DNA from: Methylobacterium durans
GTDB taxonomy: Bacteria > Pseudomonadota > Alphaproteobacteria > Rhizobiales > Beijerinckiaceae
Direction of reading: 5' to 3'
Assembly (NCBI RefSeq): GCF_003173715.1
Contig: NZ_CP029550.1
Location: forward strand, 3,316,501-3,380,500
Length of the DNA: 64,000 nucleotides
The translations under genes and the position numbers were made by a program. Positions 32,403-42,300 of this stretch are shown one piece after another; positions within the stretch are counted from its first letter, which is position 1; every line of letters starts with the position of its first letter. The notes under the pieces are model-generated. The model saw only the letters and a list, made by a program, of their open reading frames with translations, was not told the origin of the DNA and did no database searches.

Positions 32403-32972
32403 ATGGAACCGGACTATCTCAGCCTGCCCCCGGACCTGCCGGTGCCGGAGGATGATGGCGGGGCGGATCACCTCGTCGGGCGGCGCCTGCCGAACGTGTC
32501 CCTGGAGGCGACGGACGGGGGGCGCGTCACGCTCTCGGCGCTGCGCGGGCGCAGCGTCGTCTACGCCTATCCGCGCACCGGCGAGCCGGGGCGCCCGAAC
32601 CTCGTTCCGGATTGGGACCTGATCCCCGGAGCCCGCGGCTGCACCCCGCAGACCTGCAGCTTCCGCGACCACCACGCCGAGCTGCGCGGGCTCGGCGTCG
32701 CACACCTGCACGGGCTCTCGACCCAGACGAGCGCCTACCAGCGCGAGGCCGCGGAGCGGCTGCACCTGCCGTTCACGCTGCTCGCCGACCCGCACCTCGC
32801 CCTGACGAAGGCGCTCGATCTGCCGACCTTCGCCGCCGCGGGGCAGACCCTGCTGCGGCGGCTGACGATGATCGTGGACGATGGGATCGTCTCGAAGGTG
32901 TTCTATCCGGTCTTCCCGCCGGATCGCAGCGCCGCCGACGTCGTCGCGTGGCTGCGCGCCCCGGGCGCCTAA
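32403..32972 (+). CDS. Peroxiredoxin (AhpC/TSA family), PrxQ-like variant
   Basis: The 189-residue protein has the thioredoxin-like peroxiredoxin core: GRRLPNVSLEATDGGRVTLS, the strand SVVYAYPRTG, the active-site segment GCTPQTCSFRDHHAELRGLG, then FTLLADPHLALTKALDL and RLTMIVDDGIVSKVFYPVFP. The two cysteines of GCTPQTC correspond to the PrxQ-type PGCTxxxC site. About 15 extra residues (EPGRPNLVPDWDLIPGAR) lie between YPRTG and GCTP, a variant seen in some bacterial peroxiredoxins. It reduces peroxides in the cytoplasm. ATG 32403 excludes the repeat element. Its stop overlaps that of the convergent NYN gene by four bases. Confidence 0.85.
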   Translation: MEPDYLSLPPDLPVPEDDGGADHLVGRRLPNVSLEATDGGRVTLSALRGRSVVYAYPRTGEPGRPNLVPDWDLIPGARGCTPQTCSFRDHHAELRGLGVAHLHGLSTQTSAYQREAAERLHLPFTLLADPHLALTKALDLPTFAAAGQTLLRRLTMIVDDGIVSKVFYPVFPPDRSAADVVAWLRAPGA

Positions 32973-33637
32973 TCCCCGCCGAACTCGTCGGGGGCCGGCC
33001 CCTGACGGATGCCGTAGCGGCTCTCGAGGCCCGGATTGCTCCGCGGCGGCGACCGCTCGGCGAAGTCGCGCGACGGGCGTCCGTTCTCGCCCGCTGGGCG
33101 CGCATTCCGCTCGCCCGGGTCGCGCCCGATCTTGGGCAGGAGGTGAACGAGGTCGAGGAACTCGTCCGCCTGCCGGCGCAGGTCGTCGGCGATCATGGCG
33201 GGCTGGGTCTGGATCGTGGAGATCACCGTCACCCGCACGCCGCGGCGCTGCATGGCCTCGACCAGCGAGCGGAAATCCCCGTCGCCCGAGAACAGCACCA
33301 TGTGGTCGATGTAGGCGGCGAGCTCCAGGGCATCGATCGCGAGCTCGATGTCCATGTTGCCCTTGATCTTGCGGCGCCCCGCGGAATCGGTGAATTCCTT
33401 CACCGGCTTCGTGACGACGCGGTAGCCGTTGTAGTCCAGCCAGTCGATCAGCGGGCGGATCGAGGAATATTCCTGATCCTCGATCATGGCTGTGTAATAG
33501 AACGCCCGGATCAGATTGTCCCGGCCCTGGAATTCCTTCAGCAAGCGCTTGTAGTCGATGTCGAAGCCCAGCGCCTTCGTCGTCGCGTACAGGTTGGCGC
33601 CGTCGATGAAAAGGGCGCTGCGTTGTTGTGTGCTCAT
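32969..33637 (-). CDS. NYN domain protein (LabA/DUF88 family)
   Basis: The 222-residue protein has the PIN-like NYN nuclease fold. Acidic residues are placed as expected: ALFIDGANLYATTKALG (residue 11), KIKGNMDIELAIDALELA (near 95) and MVLFSGDGDFRSLVEAMQ (near 118). The last 55 residues are Pro/Arg-rich and probably disordered. Relatives include cyanobacterial LabA and other predicted RNA nucleases. Metal-dependent RNA cleavage is plausible, but the target is unknown. The gene is single and convergent with the peroxiredoxin gene. Confidence 0.88.
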   Translation of the reverse strand: MSTQQRSALFIDGANLYATTKALGFDIDYKRLLKEFQGRDNLIRAFYYTAMIEDQEYSSIRPLIDWLDYNGYRVVTKPVKEFTDSAGRRKIKGNMDIELAIDALELAAYIDHMVLFSGDGDFRSLVEAMQRRGVRVTVISTIQTQPAMIADDLRRQADEFLDLVHLLPKIGRDPGERNARPAGENGRPSRDFAERSPPRSNPGLESRYGIRQGPAPDEFGGD

Positions 33638-34034
33638 GGCGCTGTTCGCTTATGAAAAACGATGGGTCGGAGGAATAGCCGCGACTGTCTTCGGCTTCAG
33701 GGACGCGCGGCGGATGCTGAATTGTGCCTGGGGGCCGAGGCGTTCCCGCCGCCAGGAAGAGTATTGATGGAGAACTTTGAAAAAACTTGCGACAAGGTCG
33801 AGCTTCAGGCTTGTCGAGTAAAAACTGCTGGTTTTCTCCGACCCACTTGTTCGACGAATCTGCAATGAGCTTTGTGGCCAAGACTCATACGTGTCAAGCC
33901 ACCGCAACGATCCTGTAAAGTGCTTTGCAGAACGTGTTGCTTTCACTTCTGCCGAGTCGAAACCTGAGATCGCCGCGCAGCAGCCTCACGTTCGCTTTCG
34001 CGCGCCCAGATCCGTCTGCCCTTCGGCAGGTCCG
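33638..34034. other. 397-base region of lower GC between the NYN gene and pyrE
   Basis: Base composition falls clearly below that of the flanking genes. No open frame here is convincing; the 98-codon minus-strand frame 33650-33946 has no recognisable pattern. A minus-strand TTGACA lies at 33897-33892 but lacks a good -10 box at 17 bases. Near pyrE, a short hairpin CTGCC-CTTC-GGCAG (34018-34031) may end the pyrE transcript. Confidence 0.5.
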
Positions 34035-34624
34035 TTACGCCTTCGGCAGGGCTCGGCTGCCCGGCTTCACGGCCGGGATGGCCGCCAGCTCCGGCGGCAG
34101 CGCGTCCGCCGGGTAGGCGGAAATATCGAGGGTGACGAGTGAGAGGAGCGGCACGCCGATCTCGCCGCGCCCGCCCGAACGGTCGATCAGGCAGGCGGCG
34201 CCGACGACCTCGCCCGCCTGATCCTGGAGCGAGGCGAGGCACTCGCGCGCCGATAGGCCGGTGGTGACGATGTCCTCGACGATCACGGCCTTCGCGCCCG
34301 CGGGGATCGCGAAGCCGCGCCGGAGCTGGAAGGGGCCGCCGGGCTCGCGCTCGACGAAGATCGCGCGGGCGCCGAGATGGCGCGCCGTCTCGTAGCCGGG
34401 GACGATGCCGCCAATCGCGGGGAGACCACGATGTCGATCGTCCCGAAGCGCGCGCGGATCGCATCGGCGAGCGCCCGGCACAGGCGCTCCGTGCGCGGCG
34501 GCTCCGAGAAGATCGCCATCTTCTGCAGGAAGACGCCCGAATGCAGGCCGGAACTGAGGATGAAGTGGCCCTCCAGCAGGGCGCCGGCATTGCGGAACTC
34601 TTCGAGCACCTGCTCCGGATTCAT
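34035..34624 (-). pseudogene. pyrE: Orotate phosphoribosyltransferase, interrupted by a one-base frameshift
   Basis: The N-terminal part from ATG 34624 reads [20 protein letters not shown], then [16 protein letters not shown] and [10 protein letters not shown]. The rest is in another frame: [20 protein letters not shown], the PRPP motif [15 protein letters not shown] and a normal end. Adding one G to the GGGG run at 34417-34420 restores a continuous PyrE of about 195 residues. PyrE joins orotate to PRPP in UMP synthesis. As sequenced the protein would be truncated near residue 70, and the cell would need uracil unless another copy exists; upp at 62.7 kb could salvage uracil. A sequencing error is the likelier explanation. 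rsh lies directly upstream. Confidence 0.85.
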
Positions 34625-34710
34625 GGGGTCGGGACTCCGCGGCACGAGGGAAACCGGCCGCTTGTGGCAGCGGCGCCGGGACGAGGCAAGCAAGACGCGG
34701 TTGCGCGGGC

Positions 34711-36951
34711 TCAGCCGTTGACGCGATCGACGCGGCTCACCGCGCGCTTGCCGCGCAGTTCCGCGATGATCGCGTTGAGGTGCTGAAGATCCCAGACCGA
34801 GAGGTCGATCACGATCTCGGTGAAATCCTGCGTGCGCCGCTTCATCGAGACGTTGTCGATGTTGCCATCGTGGTCGGCGATCACCTGGGCGATCTGGGCC
34901 AGCGTTCCGGGCTCGTTGATCGATTGCAGGCCGATCCGGGCCGGAAACCGCTCGCTCGATCCCGCCTCGACGTCCCAGCGCACATCGAGCCAGCGGTCGG
35001 GCTCGTTGTCGAACGCGGCGAGCGCGGCGGACTGGATCGGGTAGATCGTGACGCCGATGCCGGGCGTGAGGATGCCGACGATGCGGTCGCCCGGCACGGC
35101 GCCGCCGTTCGGCGCGAAGCTGACGGGCAGGTCGCCGGCGAGCCCCCGGATCGGGATCGCGTCCGCCTGGCCCTCCTCGGCGGCGCCGTTCCCGCCGGGG
35201 AAGGTGAGCCGCATCGTCTGGTCCTTCGAGCGGCTGAGGCGGCCGGCGCCGTTGGCCGGCGGCTGGGGCACGGCGGAGCCGCCCGCGCGCCGCTCGTCCT
35301 TGTAATCGGGGTAGACCGCCTTCACGACGTCGCCCGAGAACATCTCGCCGCGCCCGACCGCCGCGAACACGTCCTCCGTCGAGCCGCGGGCGAGGCGGGG
35401 GAGGGCGCCCCGCAGCTTGTCCTCGGAGAAGCTCTTGCCCGCCCGCTCGAAGGCCCGGTCGAGGATCTGGCGCCCGAGCCCCGCATATTGGCGCCGCACG
35501 GCCGAGCGCGTCGCCCGCCGGATCGCCGCGCGCGCCTTGCCGGTGACGACGAGGGATTCCCAGGCCGCGGGCGGCGTCTGCCCGTCCGAGCGGGCGATCT
35601 CGACCTCGTCGCCGTTGGCGAGCTCGTGCAGGAGCGGCGCCATCCGGCCGTTGATCTTGGCGCCGACCGCCGTGTTGCCGATGTCGGTGTGGACCGCGTA
35701 GGCGAAGTCGATCGGCGTCGCGCCCCGCGGCAGGGCGATGAGCCGGCCCTTCGGCGTGAAGCAGAAGACCTGGTCCTGGAACAGCTCCAGCTTGGTGTGC
35801 TCCAGGAACTCCTCCGGGCTGTCGCCCTCGGCGAGGAGCTCGATCGTGCGGCGCAGCCACTGGTAGGCCCCGCTCTCGGTGGCGAGCTTCGGGTGGATCG
35901 AGCCGTCGCCCGCCTTGTTCGCCTCCTTGTAATGGGCGTGCGCCGCGATGCCGTACTCGGCGATCTCGTCCATCTCCGCGGTGCGGATCTGCAATTCGAC
36001 GCGCTGGCTCTTCGGCCCGATCACGGTGGTGTGGATCGAGCGGTAATCGTTCTGCTTCGGGGTCGAGATGTAGTCCTTGTAGCGGCCCGGAACCATCGGC
36101 CAGCTCGTGTGGACGACGCCGAGCGCGCCGTAGCAATCGGCCACGGTGTCGACGACGACGCGGAAGCCGAAGATGTCGGAGAGCTGCTCGAAGGCGACCG
36201 ACTTGCGCTCCATCTTCGACCAGATCGAGTAGGGCCGCTTCTGGCGCCCCGACACCTCCGCATTGATGCCTCGGGCGCCGAGCTTGGCCGTCAGGTCCTG
36301 CTCGATGCTCTCCACGAGCCGCTCGGACTTCGCCGAGAGGTCGGTGAGGCGCTGCGTGATGGTCCCGTAGATCTCGGGCTTCAGGTTGCGGAAGGCGAGA
36401 TCCTCGAGCTCGTCGCGCAATTCCTGCATGCCCATCCGGCCGGCGAGCGGCGCGTAGATGTCGAGCGTCTCCTCGCCGATGCGAATCCGCTTCTCGGGCG
36501 GCATGTGGTGGAGGGTGCGCATGTTGTGGAGGCGGTCGGCGAGCTTCACGAGGAGCACGCGCACGTCCGCGGCGACCGCCAGCAGGAGCTTGCGGAAATT
36601 CTCGCCCTGCGCGGCGCGCTTCGAGACGAGATCGAGCCGCTTCAGCTTCGTCAGGCCGTCGACGAGGGCGCCGATCTCGGGGCTGAACAGCGCGCGGATC
36701 TCGTCGAGGGTGGCGGCGGTGTCCTCCACCGTGTCGTGCAGCACCGCGGCGACGATCGTCGCGTCGTCGAGGCGCAGATCCGTGAGGATCGCCGCGACTT
36801 CCAGCGGATGGGCGAAGAACGGGTCGCCCGAGGCGCGCTTCTGCGTGCCGTGGGCCCGCATGGCGTAGACGTAGGCGCGGTTGAGCAGGGCCTCGTTCGC
36901 GGCGGGGTTGTAGCGTTTCACCCGCTCCACGAGTTCATACTGGCGCATCAT
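34711..36951 (-). CDS. rsh: Bifunctional (p)ppGpp synthetase/hydrolase
   Basis: The 746-residue protein has the full RelA/SpoT layout. The N-terminal HD hydrolase has [17 protein letters not shown] and [12 protein letters not shown]. The synthetase domain has [20 protein letters not shown] and [17 protein letters not shown], a TGS domain has [20 protein letters not shown], and a C-terminal ACT domain begins [20 protein letters not shown]. Both catalytic sites look complete, so it can make and degrade (p)ppGpp; most Rhizobiales have this single enzyme. ATG 36951 ([14 protein letters not shown]) is the family start. It lies downstream of rpoZ, separated by a terminator, and upstream of pyrE. 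Confidence 0.95.
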   Translation of the reverse strand: MMRQYELVERVKRYNPAANEALLNRAYVYAMRAHGTQKRASGDPFFAHPLEVAAILTDLRLDDATIVAAVLHDTVEDTAATLDEIRALFSPEIGALVDGLTKLKRLDLVSKRAAQGENFRKLLLAVAADVRVLLVKLADRLHNMRTLHHMPPEKRIRIGEETLDIYAPLAGRMGMQELRDELEDLAFRNLKPEIYGTITQRLTDLSAKSERLVESIEQDLTAKLGARGINAEVSGRQKRPYSIWSKMERKSVAFEQLSDIFGFRVVVDTVADCYGALGVVHTSWPMVPGRYKDYISTPKQNDYRSIHTTVIGPKSQRVELQIRTAEMDEIAEYGIAAHAHYKEANKAGDGSIHPKLATESGAYQWLRRTIELLAEGDSPEEFLEHTKLELFQDQVFCFTPKGRLIALPRGATPIDFAYAVHTDIGNTAVGAKINGRMAPLLHELANGDEVEIARSDGQTPPAAWESLVVTGKARAAIRRATRSAVRRQYAGLGRQILDRAFERAGKSFSEDKLRGALPRLARGSTEDVFAAVGRGEMFSGDVVKAVYPDYKDERRAGGSAVPQPPANGAGRLSRSKDQTMRLTFPGGNGAAEEGQADAIPIRGLAGDLPVSFAPNGGAVPGDRIVGILTPGIGVTIYPIQSAALAAFDNEPDRWLDVRWDVEAGSSERFPARIGLQSINEPGTLAQIAQVIADHDGNIDNVSMKRRTQDFTEIVIDLSVWDLQHLNAIIAELRGKRAVSRVDRVNG

Positions 36952-37098
36952 CCGCCGACGGACCCTTCCCCTGCTGGCATGCGTCGCCCCGAGACCTCGG
37001 CGGTCGGTGTCTCGCGCGATCGGGCGACAAGTCTCCCGCATCGCACAGGCGCGCGCCAGACCCTCGGCGTCGCAGGGGCGTGGAATTCCGGCCGCGAA

Positions 37099-37128
37099 CG
37101 AAAAAACCCGGCCGCGAGGCCGGGTTTC
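37099..37128 (-). terminator. Intrinsic terminator downstream of rpoZ
   Basis: On the minus strand the stem CCCGGCC-TCGC-GGCCGGG is followed by TTTTTT (plus-strand AAAAAA at 37101-37106). It lies about 30 bases after the rpoZ stop, so rsh is probably expressed from its own promoter or by read-through. Confidence 0.9.
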
Positions 37129-37155
37129 GTGGGGAAGCGCGGGTGCGCCCGAGGC

Positions 37156-37569
37156 TCAGTCGCCCTCGTCGTCCGTCTCGACGGGCGGCGCGAGGTTCTC
37201 CAGGCCGCGCAGGAGATCCTCCTCGCTCATCCGGTCGAACTGCACCGCGCTGTCGTCGCTGGAGGCGGCCTGCGGGGCCACCGCCGCGGCGGCGGGCGAG
37301 GAGGAGAGCAGCGGCACGGTCTCGGCCTCCGGCTCGTCCACCTCGACGTATTTCTGCATCGAGTGGATCAGCTGCTCCTTGAGGTCGTCCGCCGTGATGG
37401 TCTCGTCGCCGATCTCGCGCAGCGCCACGACGGGGTTCTTGTCGCGGTCGCGGTCGACGGTCAGCGGGGCGCCGGCGGCGAGCAGCCGGGCGCGGTGGCT
37501 GGCGAGCAGGACCAGCTCGAAGCGGTTCTCGACCTTGTCGATGCAGTCTTCAACGGTGACGCGAGCCAT
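37156..37569 (-). CDS. rpoZ: RNA polymerase omega subunit
   Basis: The 137-residue protein has the omega core [35 protein letters not shown] and the stretch [20 protein letters not shown], with an acidic C-terminal tail typical of alphaproteobacteria. It stabilises the beta' subunit and helps ppGpp sensing, which fits its place immediately before rsh. ATG 37569 follows GGAGGAAGG-type sequence on the minus strand (AAGGAGCCGCCGCCG). The open frame runs much further upstream but only as a shadow of fabD. Confidence 0.95.
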   Translation of the reverse strand: MARVTVEDCIDKVENRFELVLLASHRARLLAAGAPLTVDRDRDKNPVVALREIGDETITADDLKEQLIHSMQKYVEVDEPEAETVPLLSSSPAAAAVAPQAASSDDSAVQFDRMSEEDLLRGLENLAPPVETDDEGD

Positions 37570-37761
37570 CGGCGGCGGCTCCTTCCTGGACTTGGGACGC
37601 GAGGATTTTTGGAGATGATCGCGCGTCTTACACCGGTTGGCGCCCTGCAACAAGCTGAGCGGTCGGGCGGATTTGTGCGCTGCATTGTTGACACCCGGGG
37701 GCCTGCGATGCGACTGCGCCGCGCTTCTCGAAGGCACTGAGCGACGAACGGGCGGCTTTCC

Positions 37762-38700
37762 ATGGCGCGAGCACTCATCTTCCCCGGCCAGGGCAGCCAG
37801 AGCGTGGGCATGGGCAAGGCGCTCGCCGAGGCGCACCCGGCCGCCCGGGACGTGTTCGCCGAGGTCGACGCCGCGCTCGCGCAGGATCTGTCCAAGATCA
37901 TGTTCGAGGGCCCGGCCGAGGACCTGACCCTGACGGCCAACGCCCAGCCCGCCCTGATGGCGGCGAGCCTCGCGGTGCTGCGGGTGCTGGAGGCCGAGCG
38001 CGGCCTCGACCTCGCCCGGGACGTCGCCTGCGTGGCGGGCCATTCGCTGGGCGAATACTCGGCGCTGGCCGCCGCCGGCACGGTCTCGGTGGCGGATGCG
38101 GCGCGGCTCCTGCGCATCCGCGGCGAGGCCATGCAGCGGGCGGTGGCGCCGGGCGAGGGCGCGATGGCCGCGCTCATCGGCGCGGAACTGGAGGCCGCCC
38201 GCGAGATCGCCGCGGAGGCCGCGGAGGACGCAATCTGCGACGTGGCGAACGACAACGGCGCCGGGCAGGTCGTGCTGTCCGGCAACAAGGCGGCGGTCGA
38301 GCGGGCCGTGGCGGTCGCGCAGGCGCGCGGCATCAAGCGGGTCGTGCTCCTCAACGTCTCCGCCCCCTTCCATTGCAGCCTGATGGGCCCGGCGGCGGAC
38401 GCGATGCGGGAGGCGCTGGCCGCAGTTCGCATCGCGGCGCCGATCATCCCCGTCTACGCGAATGTCCGCGCCGCGCCCGTGACGGATCCGGAAGCCATCC
38501 GCGCCGCCCTCGTCGAGCAGGTGACCGGCACCGTGCGCTGGCGCGAATGCGTCGCCGCGATGGCGGAGAGCGGCGTCGACACGTTCTACGAGCTGGGGGC
38601 CGGCAAGGTGCTGACCGGCCTCGTCCGGCGCATCGCGCCGGGCGCCGCCGCCAGCCCGGTCGGAACGCCAGACGACGTCGCTTCCTTCCCCACGCTCTGA
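37762..38700 (+). CDS. fabD: Malonyl-CoA:ACP transacylase
   Basis: The 312-residue protein has [13 protein letters not shown] start ([18 protein letters not shown]), the nucleophile motif [17 protein letters not shown] with serine 95, an arginine near [20 protein letters not shown] and the late histidine in [14 protein letters not shown]. It loads malonyl groups on acyl carrier protein for fatty-acid synthesis. It is the first gene of the fab cluster fabD-fabG-acpP-fabF, with 31 bases to fabG. The start ATG 37762 gives the family N-terminus. Confidence 0.95.
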   Translation: MARALIFPGQGSQSVGMGKALAEAHPAARDVFAEVDAALAQDLSKIMFEGPAEDLTLTANAQPALMAASLAVLRVLEAERGLDLARDVACVAGHSLGEYSALAAAGTVSVADAARLLRIRGEAMQRAVAPGEGAMAALIGAELEAAREIAAEAAEDAICDVANDNGAGQVVLSGNKAAVERAVAVAQARGIKRVVLLNVSAPFHCSLMGPAADAMREALAAVRIAAPIIPVYANVRAAPVTDPEAIRAALVEQVTGTVRWRECVAAMAESGVDTFYELGAGKVLTGLVRRIAPGAAASPVGTPDDVASFPTL

Positions 38701-38731
38701 CACGTTCGCCACACGCGAAGGACGCAAGCCC

Positions 38732-39472
38732 ATGTTCGATCTCACCGGCCGCAAGGCCCTCGTCACCGGCGCGACCGGCGGCCTCGGCGGGGCGATCGCC
38801 CGGGCGCTGCATGCGCAAGGGGCCAGCGTGGCGCTCTCGGGCACCCGCCAGGAGGCGCTCGACGCCCTCGCGGCCGAGCTCGGCCAGGAGCGCGTCCACG
38901 TCGTCCCCTGCAACCTCGCCGACGCGCAATCCGTCGAGGCGCTGGTGCCGGCGGCCGAATCGGCGCTCGGCGGCCTCGACATCCTGGTGAACAACGCCGG
39001 CATCACCCGGGACAACCTGTTCCTGCGCATGAAGGACGAGGAGTGGGAGCAGGTGCTCGCGGTCAACCTCACCGCCGCCTTCCGCCTCTCGCGCGCGGCC
39101 GTGAAGGGCATGATGCGCCGCCGCTCCGGCCGCATCGTCAACATCGGCTCGGTTGTGGGCTCCACCGGCAATCCGGGCCAGGGCAATTACGCGGCGGCCA
39201 AGGCCGGCCTGGTCGGCCTCACCAAGGCGCTCGCCGCCGAGGTCGCCTCCCGCAACATCACCGTGAATTGCATCGCGCCGGGCTTCATCGCCTCGCCGAT
39301 GACGGACGAGCTCAACGACAAGCAGCGCGAGGGCATCCTGACCCGGGTGCCGATGGGCCGGCTCGGCACCGGCGCCGAGGTCGCGGCGGCCACGATCTAC
39401 CTCGCCTCGGACGAGGCGGCCTACGTCACCGGCCACACCCTGCACGTGAACGGCGGCATGGCGATGTATTGA
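38732..39472 (+). CDS. fabG: 3-oxoacyl-ACP reductase
   Basis: The 246-residue short-chain dehydrogenase has the NADPH motif [22 protein letters not shown] at residues 87-90, the catalytic serine in [17 protein letters not shown] (140) and the YxxxK pair in [10 protein letters not shown] (Tyr153, Lys157). It reduces beta-ketoacyl-ACP in each elongation cycle. Its place between fabD and acpP separates it from the many other SDR enzymes. ATG 38732 follows GAAGGACGC. Confidence 0.95.
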   Translation: MFDLTGRKALVTGATGGLGGAIARALHAQGASVALSGTRQEALDALAAELGQERVHVVPCNLADAQSVEALVPAAESALGGLDILVNNAGITRDNLFLRMKDEEWEQVLAVNLTAAFRLSRAAVKGMMRRRSGRIVNIGSVVGSTGNPGQGNYAAAKAGLVGLTKALAAEVASRNITVNCIAPGFIASPMTDELNDKQREGILTRVPMGRLGTGAEVAAATIYLASDEAAYVTGHTLHVNGGMAMY

Positions 39473-39550
39473 GGCCGCGCACCCTGCCGCGACGCGTCAT
39501 CCGTCCCGGGCACAACCCGAGGAAAACGTTCGGAAAACCACAGGGATGAA

Positions 39551-39564
39551 CGGTTCGTGAACCG
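39551..39564. promoter_or_regulatory. Short palindrome upstream of acpP
   Basis: CGGTTC-GT-GAACCG is a perfect 6-base inverted repeat in the 276-base space between fabG and acpP. This space also contains TTGACG at about 39619 and probably a separate acpP promoter, as is usual because ACP is needed in large amounts. The palindrome could be an operator; nothing else supports it. Confidence 0.25.
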
Positions 39565-39748
39565 GCTCTCGCCAGCGCGGGAACCCTGTGTTAACACCCC
39601 GGCAGCCGTGCAAGGGGGGTTGACGGTTCAGCGGGTTGCAAGTCCAAGACGACACGCGATCGGACACCGGCCGCTCCAGCGAAACGCCCGGCAACGGGAG
39701 AGCGGCCACGGCGCCTTCACCATCACGATGGACACACGAGGACCAACA

Positions 39749-39985
39749 ATGAGCGATATCGCTGAGCGCGTGAAGAAGATCGTCGTCGAGCACCTGGGCG
39801 TGGAGCCCGAGAAGGTGGTCGAGGGCGCGAACTTCATCGACGATCTCGGCGCCGACAGCCTCGACACCGTCGAGCTCGTGATGGCGTTCGAGGAGGAGTT
39901 CAACGTCGAGATCCCGGACGACGCCGCGGAGACCATCCAGACGGTCGGCGACGCGGTGAAGTTCCTCGAGAAGAACTCCGCGTAA
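39749..39985 (+). CDS. acpP: Acyl carrier protein
   Basis: The 78-residue acidic protein is a typical ACP. Phosphopantetheine attaches to the serine of [13 protein letters not shown] (residue 37). Helix 1 is [18 protein letters not shown]. It carries acyl chains for FabD, FabG and FabF encoded on either side. The ATG at 39749 is the family start; the open frame upstream to 39557 belongs to the leader. Strong codon bias agrees with high expression. Confidence 0.97.
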   Translation: MSDIAERVKKIVVEHLGVEPEKVVEGANFIDDLGADSLDTVELVMAFEEEFNVEIPDDAAETIQTVGDAVKFLEKNSA

Positions 39986-40064
39986 AAAATTTCGAGCGGC
40001 GCGGCCGGGGCCGAAACGTCCCGCCCGCCGTTCAATGGGTGACGGAACGGTTCGGGATAGCGCG

Positions 40065-41327
40065 ATGCGTCGGGTTGTCGTTACGGGTCTGGGCATGGTC
40101 ACGCCGCTGGGCAGCGGGGTGGAGCACACCTGGAGCCGCCTGATCGCGGGCGACAGCGGGGCGGCGAAGGTCACGGCCTTCGCCACCGAGGATCTCGCCT
40201 GCAAGATCGCCTGCTCGATCCCGTTCGGCGACGGCACGGACGGCACCTTCAACCCCGACCGGGTGATGGAGGTGAAGGAGCAGCGCAAGGTCGATCCCTT
40301 CATCGTCTACGCGATGGCGGCGGCGGGCGAGGCCCTCGACGACGCCGGCTGGCACCCGAAGAGCGACGCCGACCAGTACGCCACCGGCGTGCTGATCGGC
40401 TCCGGCATCGGCGGCATCGGCGGCATCTACGACGCCTCGATCACGCTGCACGAGAAGGGGCCGCGCCGCGTCTCGCCGTTCTTCATCCCCGGCCGCATCA
40501 TCAACCTCGCCTCCGGCCAGGTCTCGATCGCGCACGGGCTCAAAGGCCCGAACCACGCGGTCGTCACCGCCTGCTCCACGGGCGCGCACGCGGTGGGCGA
40601 TGCCGCCCGCCTGATCGCCCTGGGCGACGCCGACGTCATGGTGGCGGGCGGCGCCGAATCGCCCGTGAACCGCCTCTCGCTCGCGGGCTTCGCCGCCTGC
40701 CGGGCGCTGTCGACCGGCTTCAACGAGGAGCCGACCCGCGCCTCCCGCCCCTACGACAAGGACCGCGACGGCTTCGTCATGGGCGAGGGCGCCGGCATCG
40801 TGGTGCTGGAGGAGTACGAGCACGCCAAGGCCCGCGGCGCCAAGATCTACGCCGAGATCGTCGGCTACGGCCTCTCGGGCGACGCCTACCACATCACCTC
40901 GCCCTCGCCGGACGGGGACGGCGCCTTCCGCTGCATGACGGCCGCCGTGAAGCGCGCCGGCATCGACCCCTCCGAGATCGACTACATCAACGCGCACGGC
41001 ACCTCGACGCCGATGGGCGACGAGCTTGAGCTGAAGGCCGTCGAGCGCCTCCTCGGCCCCGCCGCCGCCAAGGCCTCGATGTCCTCCACGAAGTCGGCCA
41101 TCGGGCACCTCCTGGGTGCGGCCGGCTCGGTCGAAGCGATCTTCTCGGTGCTGGCCATCCGCGACGGCGTGCTGCCCCCGACCCTCAACCTCGACAACCC
41201 GAGCGTCCAGACCGAGATCGACCTCGTGCCGCACGAGGCGAAGCGCAAGCGGGTGGACGTGGTGCTGTCGAACTCGTTCGGGTTCGGTGGGACGAATGCG
41301 TCGCTGGTGATGCGGCGGGTTAACTAA
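40065..41327 (+). CDS. fabF: Beta-ketoacyl-ACP synthase II
   Basis: The 420-residue condensing enzyme has catalytic Cys170 in HAVVTACSTGAHAVGDA and the first histidine in DYINAHGTSTPMGDELE. The second histidine lies in SAIGHLLGAAGSVEAIFSVL, and the C-terminal motif is NSFGFGGTNASLVMRR. It extends acyl-ACP, with a role in making vaccenate. ATG 40065 (MRRVVVTGLGMVTPLG) is the family start; a start at 40035 would add ten residues. It ends the fab cluster, and a terminator follows at 41380-41418. Confidence 0.95.
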   Translation: MRRVVVTGLGMVTPLGSGVEHTWSRLIAGDSGAAKVTAFATEDLACKIACSIPFGDGTDGTFNPDRVMEVKEQRKVDPFIVYAMAAAGEALDDAGWHPKSDADQYATGVLIGSGIGGIGGIYDASITLHEKGPRRVSPFFIPGRIINLASGQVSIAHGLKGPNHAVVTACSTGAHAVGDAARLIALGDADVMVAGGAESPVNRLSLAGFAACRALSTGFNEEPTRASRPYDKDRDGFVMGEGAGIVVLEEYEHAKARGAKIYAEIVGYGLSGDAYHITSPSPDGDGAFRCMTAAVKRAGIDPSEIDYINAHGTSTPMGDELELKAVERLLGPAAAKASMSSTKSAIGHLLGAAGSVEAIFSVLAIRDGVLPPTLNLDNPSVQTEIDLVPHEAKRKRVDVVLSNSFGFGGTNASLVMRRVN

Positions 41328-41379
41328 CCGTCTCTTGTTGTCCGGTCCACGGATTAAGTAAAATCATCATCCTCGTGCG

Positions 41380-41418
41380 AATAGAGCCGCCTCAGATCGG
41401 GGCGGCTCTATTTGCTTT
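41380..41418 (+). terminator. Terminator after fabF
   Basis: The 12-base arms AATAGAGCCGCC (41380-41391) and GGCGGCTCTATT (41401-41412) form a strong hairpin followed by TGCTTTGG. It can serve fabF on the plus strand and, with its 5' A/T pairs, perhaps also the convergent YidB-like gene. Confidence 0.8.
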
Positions 41419-41531
41419 GGTCGGGCGCCAGTCTGTCGATCAATATCTCGTCGGTCTTTGCCTGATCCGCAGTCTTCCTCGTGGCGACAGTTGTCGTGCG
41501 GAAGATTGGCACCCAATCGGTGCATGGAGAT

Positions 41532-42245
41532 TCACCAACCTCGCCGCTCCTCCTGACCCGGCACCCGCCCCTGCGGCGTCAGCCCGTTGATCACTTCCGG
41601 CAGCACCTGCGCGAGCTGCGAGAGCAGCGTGTCGCGGTCCATCCCGGTCTGGCGCTCCAGCGTGTCGAGCGTGTCGGGGCCGAGCGCCTGGGCGAGCTGG
41701 GTCGGCTGGACCGGCCGGTTCTGCCCGTGGCCGACCCAGGAGCCGATCACGTCGCCGAGGCCGCCGCGCTGGAAGCGCTCGATCAGGCCGTCGAGGCCGC
41801 CGAGATCGGGCCCGCCCGGGCCGCCAGGCCCGGAGGTATCCCCAGCCTCGCGGTCGAGATGGGCGTAGGGGCCGGCGCCGGGCGCGCGGCCCGCGTCGCC
41901 CGGCCCGTCGAGCATGCCGGAGAGGTCGCTGTAATCGCCCTCCCGCGGAGGCGGGCCGTCGCGGCGGGCGCCGCTCGGGTCGTAGCCGCCCTGGTTGAAG
42001 CCGCCGATGTCGCCCGAGGGGTCGCGGTCGTCCTCCGGCCCCGGCTCGTAATCGGGCTGGTGGCGCGGCCCGCCCCGCCCGAAGATGTCGCCGAAGCCGC
42101 CGCTCGCGCCCTTGGCCAGCAGCAGCATCAGGAGCGCCTTCACCAGCGGGGACATACCGGCCGAGCCGCCGCCCTGGCCCTGGCCGCGCCCGCCGCCGAG
42201 CACCTGCCCCAGCACCCCGCCGATCACCGAATCGAGCAGACCCAT
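41532..42245 (-). CDS. YidB-like (DUF937) family protein
   Basis: The 237-residue protein starts MGLLDSVIGGVLGQVLGGG, the usual YidB beginning, followed by a Gly/Asp/Pro-rich central region (about residues 20-150). The conserved C-terminal domain includes GGLGDVIGSWVGHGQNRPVQ, then LAQALGPDTLDTLERQTGMD and RDTLLSQLAQVLPEVINGLT. YidB proteins are about 130 residues, so the glycine-rich middle is an expansion. The function of the family is unknown. The gene stands alone and converges with fabF. Its start at 42245 lies 55 bases downstream of the TadE-type gene's stop. Confidence 0.85.
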   Translation of the reverse strand: MGLLDSVIGGVLGQVLGGGRGQGQGGGSAGMSPLVKALLMLLLAKGASGGFGDIFGRGGPRHQPDYEPGPEDDRDPSGDIGGFNQGGYDPSGARRDGPPPREGDYSDLSGMLDGPGDAGRAPGAGPYAHLDREAGDTSGPGGPGGPDLGGLDGLIERFQRGGLGDVIGSWVGHGQNRPVQPTQLAQALGPDTLDTLERQTGMDRDTLLSQLAQVLPEVINGLTPQGRVPGQEERRGW

Positions 42246-42300
42246 GACGTCCTCCCGCGTAGATGCGGGGACAACGGCGCAGGCACGGCCGCGGTTGCCC

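Noticed and set aside
32969..33637. NYN nuclease as part of a defence or toxin system
   Set aside because: It stands alone beside a convergent peroxiredoxin gene, with no antitoxin, methyltransferase or ATPase partner.
33650..33946. 98-codon minus-strand frame upstream of the NYN gene
   Set aside because: Unusual composition, no ribosome-binding site and no recognisable pattern; treated as intergenic.
37570..39186. Upstream extension of the rpoZ frame to more than 670 codons
   Set aside because: The extension is antisense to fabD and fabG. The omega family starts at MARVTVEDC, position 37569.
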